From Malaya genurostris (lineage: Eukaryota; Arthropoda; Insecta; Diptera; Culicidae), in NCBI RefSeq assembly GCF_030247185.1, contig NC_080572.1:9317007-9381006 (forward strand): a DNA stretch of 64,000 nt, read 5' to 3'. Each line of letters begins with the position of its first letter. The stretch's first letter is position 1. The notes beneath the pieces are model-generated. The model did no database searches and was not told where the DNA came from. It saw nothing but the letters and a program-made list of their open reading frames with translations. Position numbers and translations under genes: made by a program. Shown here piece after piece: positions 44,455 through 55,917 of the stretch.

Positions 44455-45338
44455 GGGGTAGATGTGGTAAAACGCATCCTCTAAGGAAATGTAGCTATAT
44501 CATAACTATAGAGAATAACACGGAAGAGTTTCATGCATGACAATCTTCCGTAATCATTATTTCTCAAAATTACGTACAAATACTCGCTGAATGCATTGAA
44601 AAATACATGAAATATCTAATTTTCCAAAACCCTTAAAAATTGTCTATTGAAATATATGCGGGGAATGACGCCCGATCGTGGAAAACAAGACAAATATACA
44701 TTTTAAATTAGGCGAAGTGATGATTATCTGAACATAGAGGCAGAATGATCTTAAACAACGGGTAAACATCCATCAAAACAACGGATTTAAGCCTATGATA
44801 ATCACGGGGCAATATGCACCCTCATAAAGCTTCTTCTTCATATTTAAAGAAAGCTTTAGACTTTTCGTGACGAAATATTTGCCAGGTGGAAGATTGTTCA
44901 CTATTATTTAATAATTTTTGTAAGCGAATTCTTGAGCATTTTGCCTCACACAATTCGGGTCGCTTTGCCCTCAAAAATATGAGACGATAAATTTGACGAT
45001 TTTTCTATAAAATCGCAAATACATCGGCTGTATTAGAATTAATTTTAGAAACCCGAATGATTGGCAAAGAAGTTCACTGGTTACATAATTAAAATCGTCT
45101 TCCTCACCCTAGAAAATTACTCTGGAACGAACATCAAATTCTTATAACAGAGACATAATTGGTTTTTTTATTCAATTTTTCCAGATATGATTGAACCATC
45201 GCTACCAAAATTTTATAGTAATCTGTTATTATGGCGGACTTTCAGTTTCAATAAAATTCCAGTGAAAAAAATTGGTAACTTTTGAGAAAAGCAAAAGGTG
45301 CATTTTGCCTCGGGGGTGCGTTTTACCCCATCTTTCCC
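44455..45338. mobile_element. 884-bp TIR element with TA flanks
   Basis: Ends GGGGTAGATGTGGTAAAACG and GCGTTTTACCCCATCTTTCCC are inverted repeats with mismatches, and TA lies at 44453-44454 and 45339-45340. No transposase ORF. The interior holds several variants of ATTTTGCCTC and GGGGCAATATGCACCC resembling the ends, hinting at internal duplication. The LINE inserted 46 bp from its left end. Confidence 0.7.
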
Positions 45339-45480
45339 TAAATAAATTCTTGGTAATAATTCTGCGTGATTTTTGAAAACTACTTTTCGTTCTTATCATA
45401 ACTTGAAGTTATTTATATATAAAAAGAGATTGTCTTAGTAACGAAAAATGTAGCAATCAGATGAATGTTGTTTAACTTTA

Positions 45481-46376
45481 AAGACTGTCCCAGAAAGTAT
45501 GGACGCACTTTGATTTCGCTGTAAATAATTCACAAGTGTTAGATATTTAAATTTTTTTCGATATACTGATAATATTAGACTACAACAACAGAATATTATT
45601 CTCAACATTTGCTACTTAGCCATTGTAGACTAGCTGGCGCACCTTCTTGCGAACGTTCCTCATTAAATTCCGAACAGACTTCTTGGCGACAAGTTTTGAC
45701 ACTTTTTTCCAATCTTTTTCGAACTGTTGAATGGTTTCGGCTGCCGAGACATGTTTCCTAAGACGTGCCTTCGTTAATGCCCAAAATTCCTCAATTGGTC
45801 GAAGTTGTGGGCAATTTGGTAGATTCATGTCTTTTGGGACGAAAGTGACATTTTGGTAGTATACCATTCTACCGTTGATTTCGAGTAGTGGCAAGAAGCA
45901 AGATCTTGCCAGAAGACAACAGGATCCATGTGGCTTCGAATCATGGGTATATTTCGCTGTTCATTGAAGCAGTGGTGATGAAGAGTTTCGAAATCTTACC
46001 GCAGCTACAAATTGCTTGCCAGACCATAGCTTTCTTACCAAATTTTTCGACCCGTTTTCGGTTTATCCTCAAAGGTGTTATCCTCACCGAACTTCCTGAT
46101 TGCATTTCGCACGGCTTTTTCACTTACTCCTTCCATTTTTGCTATCTTTCTCAGTGACAGTCCGCGTTCTGTGCACCATTTGTACACAATTTTTCGACGT
46201 TGTTCTGCTGAAAGCCCACGCATTTCGAAACAAACTAATGAAAACGAATAAACATCTGCACAAGTGGTTAGAGAAGAGTGTAAACAACAGGACGCAGCCA
46301 TAAAAATTGACAGATTCTGAACCATTACGAAATGGCAGCGGTTTTTGGTTGCGTACATACTTTTTGGGACAGTCTT
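45481..46376 (-). mobile_element. DD37E Tc1-like element, copy 2 (internally deleted)
   Basis: Inverted ends AAGACTGTCCCAGAAAGTAT and its counterpart at 46357-46376, with TA at 45479-45480 and 46377-46378. It is 225 bp shorter than copy 1. Confidence 0.9.
45616..46223 (-). pseudogene. DD37E transposase lacking the first catalytic region
   Basis: Reads MRGLSAEQRRKIVYKWCT and the HTH, then jumps from EDKPKTGRK directly to KAMVWQAICSCGKIS, so the second HTH and the first Asp (MDDETYVK in copy 1) are deleted. The 3' part keeps NVTFVPKDMNLPNCP and LRPIEEFWALTKARL with the Glu, ending LVYNG. Frames change near 45940 and 45890. Copy 1 and copy 2 carry different lesions. Confidence 0.88.
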
Positions 46377-49312
46377 TAAATAATAATTGCACCGAAACTG
46401 TTGGTTAGTTGAGTTCATCGAGGAGTATCTTTGGTTCAACCTCCCATAAACAAATCTTTGTTAGCTGTCAAATGATATTCATTCTGTGACTGTTGTAAGG
46501 TTATGTCATGTTTGTACCAAAGCTAATTGAACTAAAACTAATGGTGAACCGAGTTCATTGAAGAATTATATTCAAATGGTACATGAAAAATCACATTCCA
46601 TTTTGAGTTTGTTTTTATTTTAATCAATATTATTGCATTTTAAAAGTTCGATTTACTTTTTTTCGTAGCAACATTAAAGTTCATGCATTCAAGGGATTGT
46701 TGATCCATCAACAAATGAACTTTTTTCAATTTAAAAATAAAATTTATAAGGCACACTGTTTAAGATCTAGGCCTTTTAAGTAATTTAATTACTTAAAACT
46801 AGGATAATTTCATTAGGTAATTGGTCGTAGTGATCGACATCTGGTAGATCCAGCCTTCAACTGACGATCGGTGACGTTGAACGATCGATTTTGGCCGCTT
46901 CCTTCGGTCCGTGTGTGTCCGCGGGAAAATAATGAACTATTGTTCGGAGAACTAGTCGGTTTTTTTTATTAACTTATTCTGTAAACAACAAAACGTTTTG
47001 CAGGCTTCGAATGCTTGTTTTCTTGCTGAATTATCTACTGAAATAATACAACAGTTGATTTTTGGAGTTTGTTGAACAACCTCTAGAAGAATTGTTTTGT
47101 TGAAGTCGCATACAAACGTTAAACTGAAGGCGTCAAAATCTAGTGAGACTCGAATTAGACCCAAAAAGTTAAATTAAGACCACAATCAATTAAATACAGG
47201 TTTTGCAAACTGAGAAAATGTTTCGGGATCATGTGTGGAATAACCTACGTCAATGCCAATCAGAGTTCATCATTTGTGGTTCAAGGTAGGTAACAATCAA
47301 CCAACTCCCAAGTTATGTAAGCATTCAACCGAGTTTTGATTATTATTTTTTTAATTAGCAACTATCGTAAAAACCAATTCGTACGGATTGATTATTAGAC
47401 ACACGACAACCGAATACGCAACTGCGGCCTAAAATGCTTTCGGCTCTATGAAAATGAGATATTTATTTCTTCACTATTGATGCGAAAACAATTCTGAGAT
47501 ATTTTTCGTAAACAATCTTGACATAGTCTCATTGTCAAATGATATCATCTTACCACTATGTCACGTTCAGAAACCGAACAGAGAACAATTTGCGAACTCG
47601 TGATGATAACCATTAGTTTGGTAGTGTTTTGGAATCAGTCCACAATTTTTTCAACGATTCCTAAGCTCAGTCGTCGTAACTGTCGGTATAGAAACGTGCT
47701 GATTAATTCCACCTGTCAATTCTGAACACGAAGTGGCCACTCACCACCAGCTCGTCTTCGCGGTAGCTTTTTTGTGTGACTTATTCACTCTTTCTATAGC
47801 TACTCATCGCAACGGCGGCGGCAACCGAAGATCGACCTTAACCGCATAGCAGCACACATTCCGTTGTCTGTTGCCGAGCCGCTCATTCGTATCGGGCAAG
47901 CATGGAATTTATTATATTTGATTTTAGATGGATTTATGGGAAAATTGAGATTTCGCATTTTAAGCACATTGGCACAAATAAAACTTACATGAAGAGAGCG
48001 ATTCATTGCGTGCCACTAGGCTGGAATGTTGTACAATAACTTTATAGTGAATATATTTCCAAGAACTGGTAGAAGTTTAAATGGTAGAAGAACGGATTCG
48101 AAAGCTGTGCTTGATAACTTTAGTGACGGAGGGGCCTTCAACTTTCGCGAATCTAAATCACTGTTTGATGTACAATTAAAATGTAAAGCAAACCGTATAG
48201 TAATAACACATTTGGTTGTACAAATCAGTACTGTTCTTTACACACATTGATTTTCTCGTGCGGATTCATTTCTCGAGGAGCCTGACATGCCAACGCGGAA
48301 AGTTGAGTTCGAATGGATGGGTATGATGATTACTATATTTGACGGAAAAACTTAGTTTACTTGTTTATGTGCTCGGAATTCTGTTCACGTGCGTTTGATG
48401 AAACTATGGAAAATTCAACGAACTTTATGGTTCGTTGAAGGTTTGTTACGTGCCGCTTACACTCTAACTGCCTCATTTTATGTCTAAGTTCACTCATTCA
48501 TAACAATTTGTTGGATCGTCTATAAAACGTGCGCTCACTCCATTATTCGTCCCATTTATCTGTTTTAGATCAAACATCTAGGATTCAAATTTATAAAATA
48601 ATTTCGAAATTTCAGAAATTTTTAGGATAAACCACTTCAACCGAATGCTGTTTTGCGTTGTGAAATGGGAAAATCGTATCTTTTACTGTTCTCTCTTGTG
48701 TCTCTTTTGATACATTTCATAAACGGCAAAAACAAAAAAGAACAAAAAGCAATATAGAATAATCAGAAATAGAACGATAACTTTTCCCGCAGTCTAGTTG
48801 GGTTCGATCTACCGTAAGTTGAATTTAAGTTTGGCACGATTCATATGTACTGAAGAAAAAAAAATACAATCACGGTATAGTAAGTCAAGCCTTTTCCTTT
48901 TCAACTTTTTTCATTCCGAAAGCCTGGAGGGCTATGTCATATACCATTCGACTCAGTTTATCGGAATCGTAAAATGTTAACTTTTTTAAATGGCTGAGCT
49001 GATTTTCACAAACTTAGATTCATACGTCGCATAGGTCGCAAGACCCCAAAGAACGCAAAAGATTTTTTCGGGTGCTACTTTCGTTTCCAAAATTACAAGC
49101 AATGTATGTGTAAAAAAAATGTGATATGTACAAAAAATTTAAACAAATGCTTTCAATGCTCCCAGATTTTCACAGATTTAGACTCAAACCATGACAATCC
49201 ATTAGAACGCCATTGATTTTTTTCGGATTCGACTTCCGGTTTAGGAACTGCATCAGGTTGCAATATATAAAAATGTCAACTCCAAGAGCGTGTTTTTATA
49301 CACAAAAAACAA
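46377..49312. other. Non-coding, nothing recognised
   Basis: No exon, RNA gene or element end that I can defend. A GC-richer patch at 47740-47910 (GCAACGGCGGCGGCAACCG and around) stands out from the AT-rich flanks but has no coherent ORF. Confidence 0.35.
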
Positions 49313-49397
49313 CTGTTTCAACAGACTTCGCAGCCGATTCAGAGTGTACAGAACCAGTGTATGGCTAGTGCTACGATTCTACTCACACTACGAATCC
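49313..49397 (-). mobile_element. tRNA-derived SINE, copy 3 (body only)
   Basis: Matches the body of copy 2 from CTGTTTCAACAGACTTCGCA to TACGAATCC, and includes the variant TGTACAGAACCAGTG. The tRNA-like head is absent, so the copy is truncated. Confidence 0.7.
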
Positions 49398-50076
49398 TTT
49401 ATACACAAACAAATCCCTTTGAACTAGCCGTATGATTTTTCTGGGACTTGTTGGGTTAAAGTCAGTAAAATGGTTTTTCGATATACACCGGACATCCGTT
49501 TTTGGTTCTAGAAGTACCGAAAACTCCAAGATACAACTTAAGCGAATTTTTCACGCGAATTTTCAAAGTTATGCGGATTTTTATGCGGTACGTATCCCCG
49601 CATAAACTAAGTGAATATAGATATAGATTTTGGACACAAACTTAGAAAATCCAACCGAATGCTACCTAAGAAATGATCTCAAACGTTTTTGTGGACGGAA
49701 AACAATTGTTTGAATTGAATATATTAACTATAGCAATGGAATGAACTTCAACTTCAATAAAATATTTTGACGATAACAAGAGCAAACCATGGATCAGCTG
49801 TTTATGATTTTTTTGTGGAAAGGAGGGTGATTAGATGCTACTGCAATACAGAGAAACTTAAGTGATACTTCGACAACATCGTAGAATTTATCGACCCCTC
49901 TTTTACTTTTATCTTCTTATTCGTATGGCCGAGAATTGCTGGACAGATGTTGTGTGAAAGCTGGAAAAAAGACTACCGCTTAACACGTTGGTATTGGTAG
50001 TAATAAATTTTATGTTGTTCAGAAAATCTCATCTTATTATTAGACAGTTTTCCTAGCGTCTCAATTTAAGTCCAAA

Positions 50077-50304
50077 ATGAATTTTATTCTAGTTTTTTTT
50101 ACCCTCCCGTGGTTGATGGGCTTGACGGTATTTCAAACACAGGCCTTCCGAATGCTCATGCGTGCACAAATGCGACAGCGAGAGCGCACCGAAAATGTGT
50201 GTGTCGCATATATATCCTGTGAGCGTGAGCGCCGACTAAAAGAGCAAACCAAAAGCGTGTACGAGACGCGTTGCGAGCACATAGAAACAGGATGTACTGC
50301 TTGA
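50077..50304 (+). CDS. Small secreted-like ORF, doubtful
   Basis: The 75-codon ORF begins MNFILVFFTLPWLMGLTV, a plausible signal peptide, with a CAAA before ATG. After FQTQA it becomes Arg/Glu-rich (MRAQMRQRERTENVCV) with four Cys. That part coincides with a local GAGCGC-rich stretch that would give Arg/Glu codons by itself. I do not recognise a family; it may be a real short gene, an exon, or chance. Confidence 0.2.
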   Translation: MNFILVFFTLPWLMGLTVFQTQAFRMLMRAQMRQRERTENVCVAYISCERERRLKEQTKSVYETRCEHIETGCTA

Positions 50305-50740
50305 AATTTCAGAGCATCGCATTTTCTTCTGCGCGCGACTCGTGCGCTTTGGTCTCACGAGACAGCGCACGAGATTTTTTCTGAGCGCAGCTTGTGTGCT
50401 ATGTGAGCCACAGTAAAAGCTGCTGTTATAATTATTTTTTCGTGCCTAGAGCGGTTCGTGCGACTTGTGTCCTATCCTAAAGGAAGAGATGAAGAGGATG
50501 AAAATAACGTACAAACCGCTCGTAGATCGCATGAAACGAGCGCGCCGCGCTATCTCATGCGACGAGAGCGCTTGAGCCTCGCTCTTGGCAGAATGCGATG
50601 AGACTATACAGCGAAGCGTGCATCAGTTTCTGGTGCGGTACGTAAATGTGCCAAAGAGTTCTCTTGAGAGCGGTCTTATGAGAATGAGAATTAATTTGTC
50701 TCAGCGCATAATAAAGAGCGCGCGTGCATAAGGCCTGTTC
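50140..50740. repeat. GAGCGC-rich low-complexity block
   Basis: Words GAGCGC, GCGCGAG, CGCTC and TGCGA recur on both strands through about 600 bp, in sharp contrast to flanks near 65% AT. No regular period is visible. It could be an unusual CpG-rich domain or a decayed GC-rich tandem repeat. Confidence 0.5.
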
Positions 50741-51179
50741 AAACATCATCAGATACAATCAATTTTCGTTACAATTTGATAAAGAAATGTGTTACAGCTT
50801 TTAGCTTCTTTATTGAATTAAATGAATAATATATGGAACGACTTGAATAAGATACCGGCCCTTATTACCAGTGTGAAGTGGAAATTAAGTGAAATGAAAT
50901 GAAACGGTAAATATAGTTCATCTTTGACGATTATTGGCGGTTTGTGTACCATAGAATACAGTGGAATGAGATGTAATGTTGTGAAATAGAATAAAATAAT
51001 ATAGACTGAACATGTGAGCAAACCACTGATAGCTGTCAAATGATGTTCATCCAGTTTATTTTGTAAGGATGTCTGATGGGTGAGCTGATGTCTGAGTGAA
51101 ATGTAAGAGGAAGTAAATAAAATAAAAGTAGGGTAACGTTTCCCCCGTTATCTCACCTCCATTATGCGAAAACCATTAG

Positions 51180-51420
51180 TTAGAGTGAGATGTGTTGTTT
51201 CTGTTCGATAGATTGACTTCAAGAATGAGACAAAATTAGGAGCATTCATTTCGAGTTTTCGCGTCGATATAACAACAGTATTGAAAAATTACTTTTTCTG
51301 CTTCACAAAACCGAAACAAAAATATTGTACTCGATTTTATCATAATTCATTGATTGACAGGTAATCGGTAAAATAACATGGTGACCCTACTAATGAGATG
51401 ACTATTCGTACATTAACTCT
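51180..51420 (+). repeat. Dispersed repeat, continuous copy
   Basis: Contains TTAGAGTGAGATGTGTTGTT, CGAGTTTTCGCGTCG, ACAAAAATATTGTA and TAATGAGATGACTATT. The first part recurs at 58150-58210 and the second at 59205-59400, separated there by about 1 kb. Confidence 0.6.
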
Positions 51421-51484
51421 AGTTAAAATCTTTTTAAAAAATATAACAATTAGAAATAGTAACTCAATGTTATGATGTTTATAT

Positions 51485-51600
51485 GTGTGTATGTATATGT
51501 ATGTATGTATGTATTTATATATGCATGTATGTATGTATGTATGTATGTATGTATGTGTGTATGTATATATGTATGTAAGTGCAATATACATTATATATAT
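51485..51600. repeat. ATGT-type microsatellite
   Basis: Imperfect (TATG)n with TATA interruptions over about 115 bp, ending in ATATATAT. Both overlapping ORFs (Met-Tyr/Val and Thr-Tyr-rich) are artefacts. Confidence 0.9.
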
Positions 51601-53020
51601 AAAAAAACAAACAAATACACGATCACTATTTTTACCTGGAGCTGTTAGCGGAATATATTCAATAGTCTCACTATTTATGTACCATTTGATTCCACTATTT
51701 CACAGTCACGTTATAAGATAATAAGATAATAGTTTTCGAACACAACCCTCTTGATAATTATCAAATCGACAATCCACCGTTCAAGTTCAATCGAAAACTT
51801 TGACATTGACCAATTAGTCATTGCATGCATACGCAGAAAGCAAGCTTTGTAGGCATGAAAGTTGCTTATGCTAATCGCGACGTTCCGCTTGATTACTCAC
51901 TACCCAGCATCGTGCGATGTATTGTCGCGAAGCTAGACCAAAAATGGTTGCACCACTTGACTTTGAAAGAAGTAAACAGCAGATACAGTGCAGTACCTCG
52001 CAATCCGTCAATTACTTTGAAGGAATACAAATTGTGCGATTAAACGTAAACAGCTGAGCACGTATTTCATTATGGTTAGCAAAACGCCGCCCTGCCAAAT
52101 CGATAGCACATCGCCGCACACGACGATGGTTGATGCCTACAAGTAGGACAGAAGGTGCATCAAACTATTACACAATCACCTGCCAGCACCCTTGGTTATG
52201 GGTGTAAAACTGTACGAATCTGTTTTGTTCGCCTAATGCACCAACCATTCACGCCTCCTCTTCAATGTGTATTATTAGTTTCTCAACAGCAGAAGACCAC
52301 ATGCGCATCCAGCTACCATATTTGCCGTACCCTAATAGCTACACATACCACCGCCACCGATAGAGATATTGGAATACTGATACTTACATGACCCTCGTTC
52401 AATTGAAGGTGACGCCTTCGAAACCTACGCATAGTTCGGAGAAACCTCTGCCCTATGACGGAACTGAGCGGATGTTCGCATGCATTGGTGATACCGATGA
52501 CGAGTGAAGGTGGAAAACAGAATATTGTTGAACATAAAAAGTAACCGATTACACCAAGGTTTTAACGGTTTGTTTAATCATTGAAAGGAAGGCAGATATT
52601 TTTTTTTGCGTAGCATGTTTTTCTTTCTTTGCATGGATGGGAGGATGCCGGAAAACCCAAACCTTATTTTTCTTTTCCAGATTAATGAAATACCCAGAGT
52701 TCTCAAGAATCAAGACTGCAAGATGAAATTTATATTTCTCTTTTTCCCTTCACATTAACTGTAAGAAATTGTAGCATGGTGAAAGTCTGAACCCAACTAA
52801 ATTTGACACTCACCAGTAATTCGTCCCCTCTAACATACCCCTAAATTCCCACGTTTTGAAAGTGTAAACGTTTCTCTTTTTTATTAATCTTAACATCAGC
52901 ATTACCTCACGACACTATTTTTTACTGTTCATCAATTTACGGCACGTCTACATACGATCGAGGAAAACAATCTATCACAATAGTCACTTTTCAGATGGGA
53001 CGAACAGTTGAATCAAACAT
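51601..53020. other. Non-coding, nothing recognised
   Basis: Short ORFs only (51825-52043, 52155-52391), without domains. No inverted element ends found. Confidence 0.35.
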
Positions 53021-53024
53021 AAGA

Positions 53025-53058
53025 TATATAAGCGAAAATTCGCCACAACAAATCAGTC
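53025..53058 (+). promoter_or_regulatory. TATA box plus initiator, candidate core promoter
   Basis: TATATAAG at 53025-53032 is followed by TCAGTC at 53053-53058, an arthropod initiator (TCAGTY). The A of the initiator (53055) lies 30 bp from the first T of the TATA box, the standard spacing. No clear ORF starts downstream: the first ATG (about 53159) opens only six codons. The site could start a gene with a non-coding first exon, a ncRNA, or be chance. Confidence 0.35.
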
Positions 53059-53349
53059 GGCGTTTACCCCAAAGAGCACAACTTATCGCTTTTCAGACTC
53101 TTCAAAAAGTGAAAATCTTCCACAAAAGCACCATTGAAGCAGAAGATAATTCAAAGAAATGGAAAATCTCAGATTATAAATAGAGAAAGTATTGTAAATA
53201 ACCAAACTAGCATCACGAAAACACAGATCATCTATTGTTTGTTTTCCACTCCAGTTTTTTCGGTTTCCATCGCACGCCGCACACTTGCTTGGACGACGAA
53301 AAGGCAGATTTATGCTCACCGAAAGTCTTTTTTTTGTTGTTGTTGTTGA

Positions 53350-54379
53350 TTATGACGATATGGGAAAAGTTTAATGTAAAATCGCGCCAGCACAGAGAGT
53401 GGAAAATGCAACCGAAGCACAATGCTGTAACTAATAGGATTGTACCTGTCGTTGTTTGGTGATTATTTTTGCCTCTTATGCAAGAGTTTCGCGCAACGGT
53501 GATCGCGAGATCACAATTTCCAAAATCGCCAGTCTCGTGAGGTTTTGTGTGATTTTCCACTTTAGTCAGTACTTTAAACACACTTGTTAATCGAGATGAA
53601 TGCAAGCGTTAAATCGAGCAGTTGTTTGAAGTGCCGACGGGTTGAGATGCTTCGTCTGAAAGTGCGTACAAATGGTTCAAGGGTCTGAAACCAATTGGGA
53701 GATTGGAAACACTACTTTCTATCTGCAGGCAGAGTCGATTTAGAGAACGTCTGGAGTTTGTTTGTAATGTTCTTCGTGTGAGTGGTAAAAGTAACATTAT
53801 AATAATTTCTTAAAATTTGTTCTAGTAAGGTAACTGAACCAATATTTACCTGAGCTTCTGTGTTCGTTATTTTTTGTTCATGACATTATTTTTTAAGGCA
53901 TTAGAATAAATGAATATTTCTGTTTTTTTTTCGACCCGAGAGAACAACAAATAGATTAAACTCCTCTCTGAAATGTGGGAATGCCGTTTTTACTGACAAT
54001 TTTCCGAAATAATGAGCGAAATGAGCGATTCTCATGGAGCCTACCTTAGTTCAATTCAGTATCATGTATTTTCTTGTGCACAGTCGATGGGCAGTTCAAC
54101 CAATGCACCATTTAAACCATTGAAATAAAATAATTATTATATACCATATTATTTTTGATAAATGTATTCAATAATGATATGGAATATAATATTCTTTGGA
54201 AGTTTTTCAACAATCTTTGGAAGGTTTTCGAAATCATTACAAGGAATATTTTGGGAGGAATACCGACCAACCGGAATAGATATAATAGAATATGTTCTGA
54301 TTATTTTAAATCAAAACTCCTTTCGTCATTTCGCGATGCTCGAGAATCTGCACTGAAACAATTGAAAATAATTTCGTTC
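53350..54379. other. Non-coding, nothing recognised
   Basis: Overlapping short ORFs on both strands (for example 53228-53605 on -) show no family. No repeat ends seen. Confidence 0.35.
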
Positions 54380-54695
54380 ATAGCTTCAGAGAGCCATCAA
54401 ATATTTCCTCCTTTTTGCATAAACAAATCATTCTTTTGTTAGCGACTACGACGACTAGAACCGAGAATCACTGGATCGCAAAGTACGTCCGTTAATCGAC
54501 TGAGCCACAGGAGCAGCTGAAAGCAAATTACAGACGGAATCTGTCAAAATCATTCAAATCAGACACAAAACCATTGCAAATATAATTTTCCATCATTTAA
54601 CCACTTAGGTTTTTATGAATTGCATCGTAGATCACCTGTACAATTCATAATTTTTTCTGTATATAAAAGTTATGTAATCACTGTGAAACTTTTGA
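54380..54695 (-). mobile_element. TIR element with internal tRNA-like module, copy 3
   Basis: Read on -, from 54695: TACAGAAAAAATTATGAATT, TACAGGTGATCTACGATGCA, ATTCATAAAAACCTAAGTG, then a tRNA-like module at 54508-54448 with A box TGGCTCAGTCGATTAACGG and B box GGTTCTAGTCG. The order matches the copy at 32430-32850. The far end is diverged and could extend below 54380. Confidence 0.6.
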
Positions 54696-55064
54696 ACGGC
54701 CGACTGTCATATGACGGAATTGAAATACCGTGCGGATAGTGTTAAATTATTAATTTAAAGAATATTCGTTTCAAACCTCAGTGTTGAGAAAAAACAAAGT
54801 TTCGAAAATCGCAACTGAACTTTTTCTCAAGTGATTTTCAGACAAAAAATCATCGATCAGAAAACTCACTGAAGAAAAGTTCACTACTGATTTTTTTAAA
54901 CGCGATACTCACTGTAACTGATCTCACATGGCAAAAAATCAGTAGTGGAAAGTTCACTAGCGAACATTCGCCTCGACGATATTTAAGAAAAAAGTTCGCA
55001 CATTTTCATAGCCTTTATATCTAAACCCTTTGCAGAATACATGATGAATAAATGCACAGATCAA

Positions 55065-55576
55065 CAGAAACTGAACCTTTCTGAAAATATTCAGTGCGCG
55101 TAGGGTGGTTGATATGTGGATCAATAAGCAAAGTCTTGGCATTCCATTCCTTTTGTGGAATTTGGCCTTTCTGTTTCAACCGACTTCGCAGCTGGTTTTT
55201 AGCGTACAGGATAATACTATGATTCTATTGAAACTAAGATTCCTACCAGGTCGCGACTCGAATATACGACAACTGGCTTGTAAGACCAACGCCCTATGCA
55301 TTGAAAATGATTAAAAATATTGCCCAATTTAACTTGAACAGGAGCGCAGGTTCTAAGACATGCTGACAATGTTGCGCTCCTGTTACTTCTATGAATCAAA
55401 TTTATGCGAAATAAAATTTTATTGGGTTTAATTTAAACAGTGCAGTGTGATCAGCCAGCTGGAGCTAAAGCAGCCGTTCGTCGCAATAATCACAATAATC
55501 ACTATGGAATGTGGAAAAAAAGTATTGACCACCCTACGTGCATCGAAAATATTGCAGTTCTTATTTCTCAGTTTCG
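55065..55576. mobile_element. MITE with a SINE inside
   Basis: Left end (CAGAAACTGAACCTTTCTGA, then CAGTGCGCGTAGGGTGGTTG) and right end (CACCCTACGTGCATCGAAAA, then TTCTCAGTTTCG) form an imperfect inverted repeat of about 50 bp. A related left half is at 59835-59885. The interior includes a SINE (55153-55302) and a hairpin around 55338-55384 (AACAGGAGCGCA/TGCGCTCCTGTT). No target duplication identified. Confidence 0.6.
55153..55302 (-). mobile_element. tRNA-derived SINE, copy 4
   Basis: Diverged copy: body TGTGGAATTTGGCCTTTCTG and TTTCAACCGACTTCGCAGC on +, B box GTATATTCGAGTCGCGACC on -. It ends at CCCTATGCATTG, before the beginning of the tRNA-like head. Nested in the MITE at 55065-55576. 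Confidence 0.7.
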
Positions 55577-55917
55577 ATTCAGAAAATATAATTATTAAAT
55601 CTTGAACGAACCACTTCACTTCGGTGTCGAACTGAAGCGAAGTGAAAATTCAGCATCGAAATATCATCGGAGGCTCTTCTCCCTTTCGATTATCTCATTA
55701 GCGATATTTCTGTGGGTGAAAGTTTGTCATTAAGTTTCGCTGACACAAAAAAAACACTTGTGAGCTTGAGGTTCTGAGATTTTCACGAGTGATAATGGAA
55801 TTAACCTCTTATGAATATGATTTTCCCAACACTGAAGTCTTTTAAATTGGTTTCTAAGTTTCTCATGCGTATATATCACATCCGTCGATGACAACTCTTA
55901 CTCTTATTCTTTCAGTC

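Noticed and set aside
44409..44477. ATG at 44477 as the start of LINE ORF1
   Set aside because: The target duplication shows the LINE begins at 44408; the upstream codons are flanking DNA.
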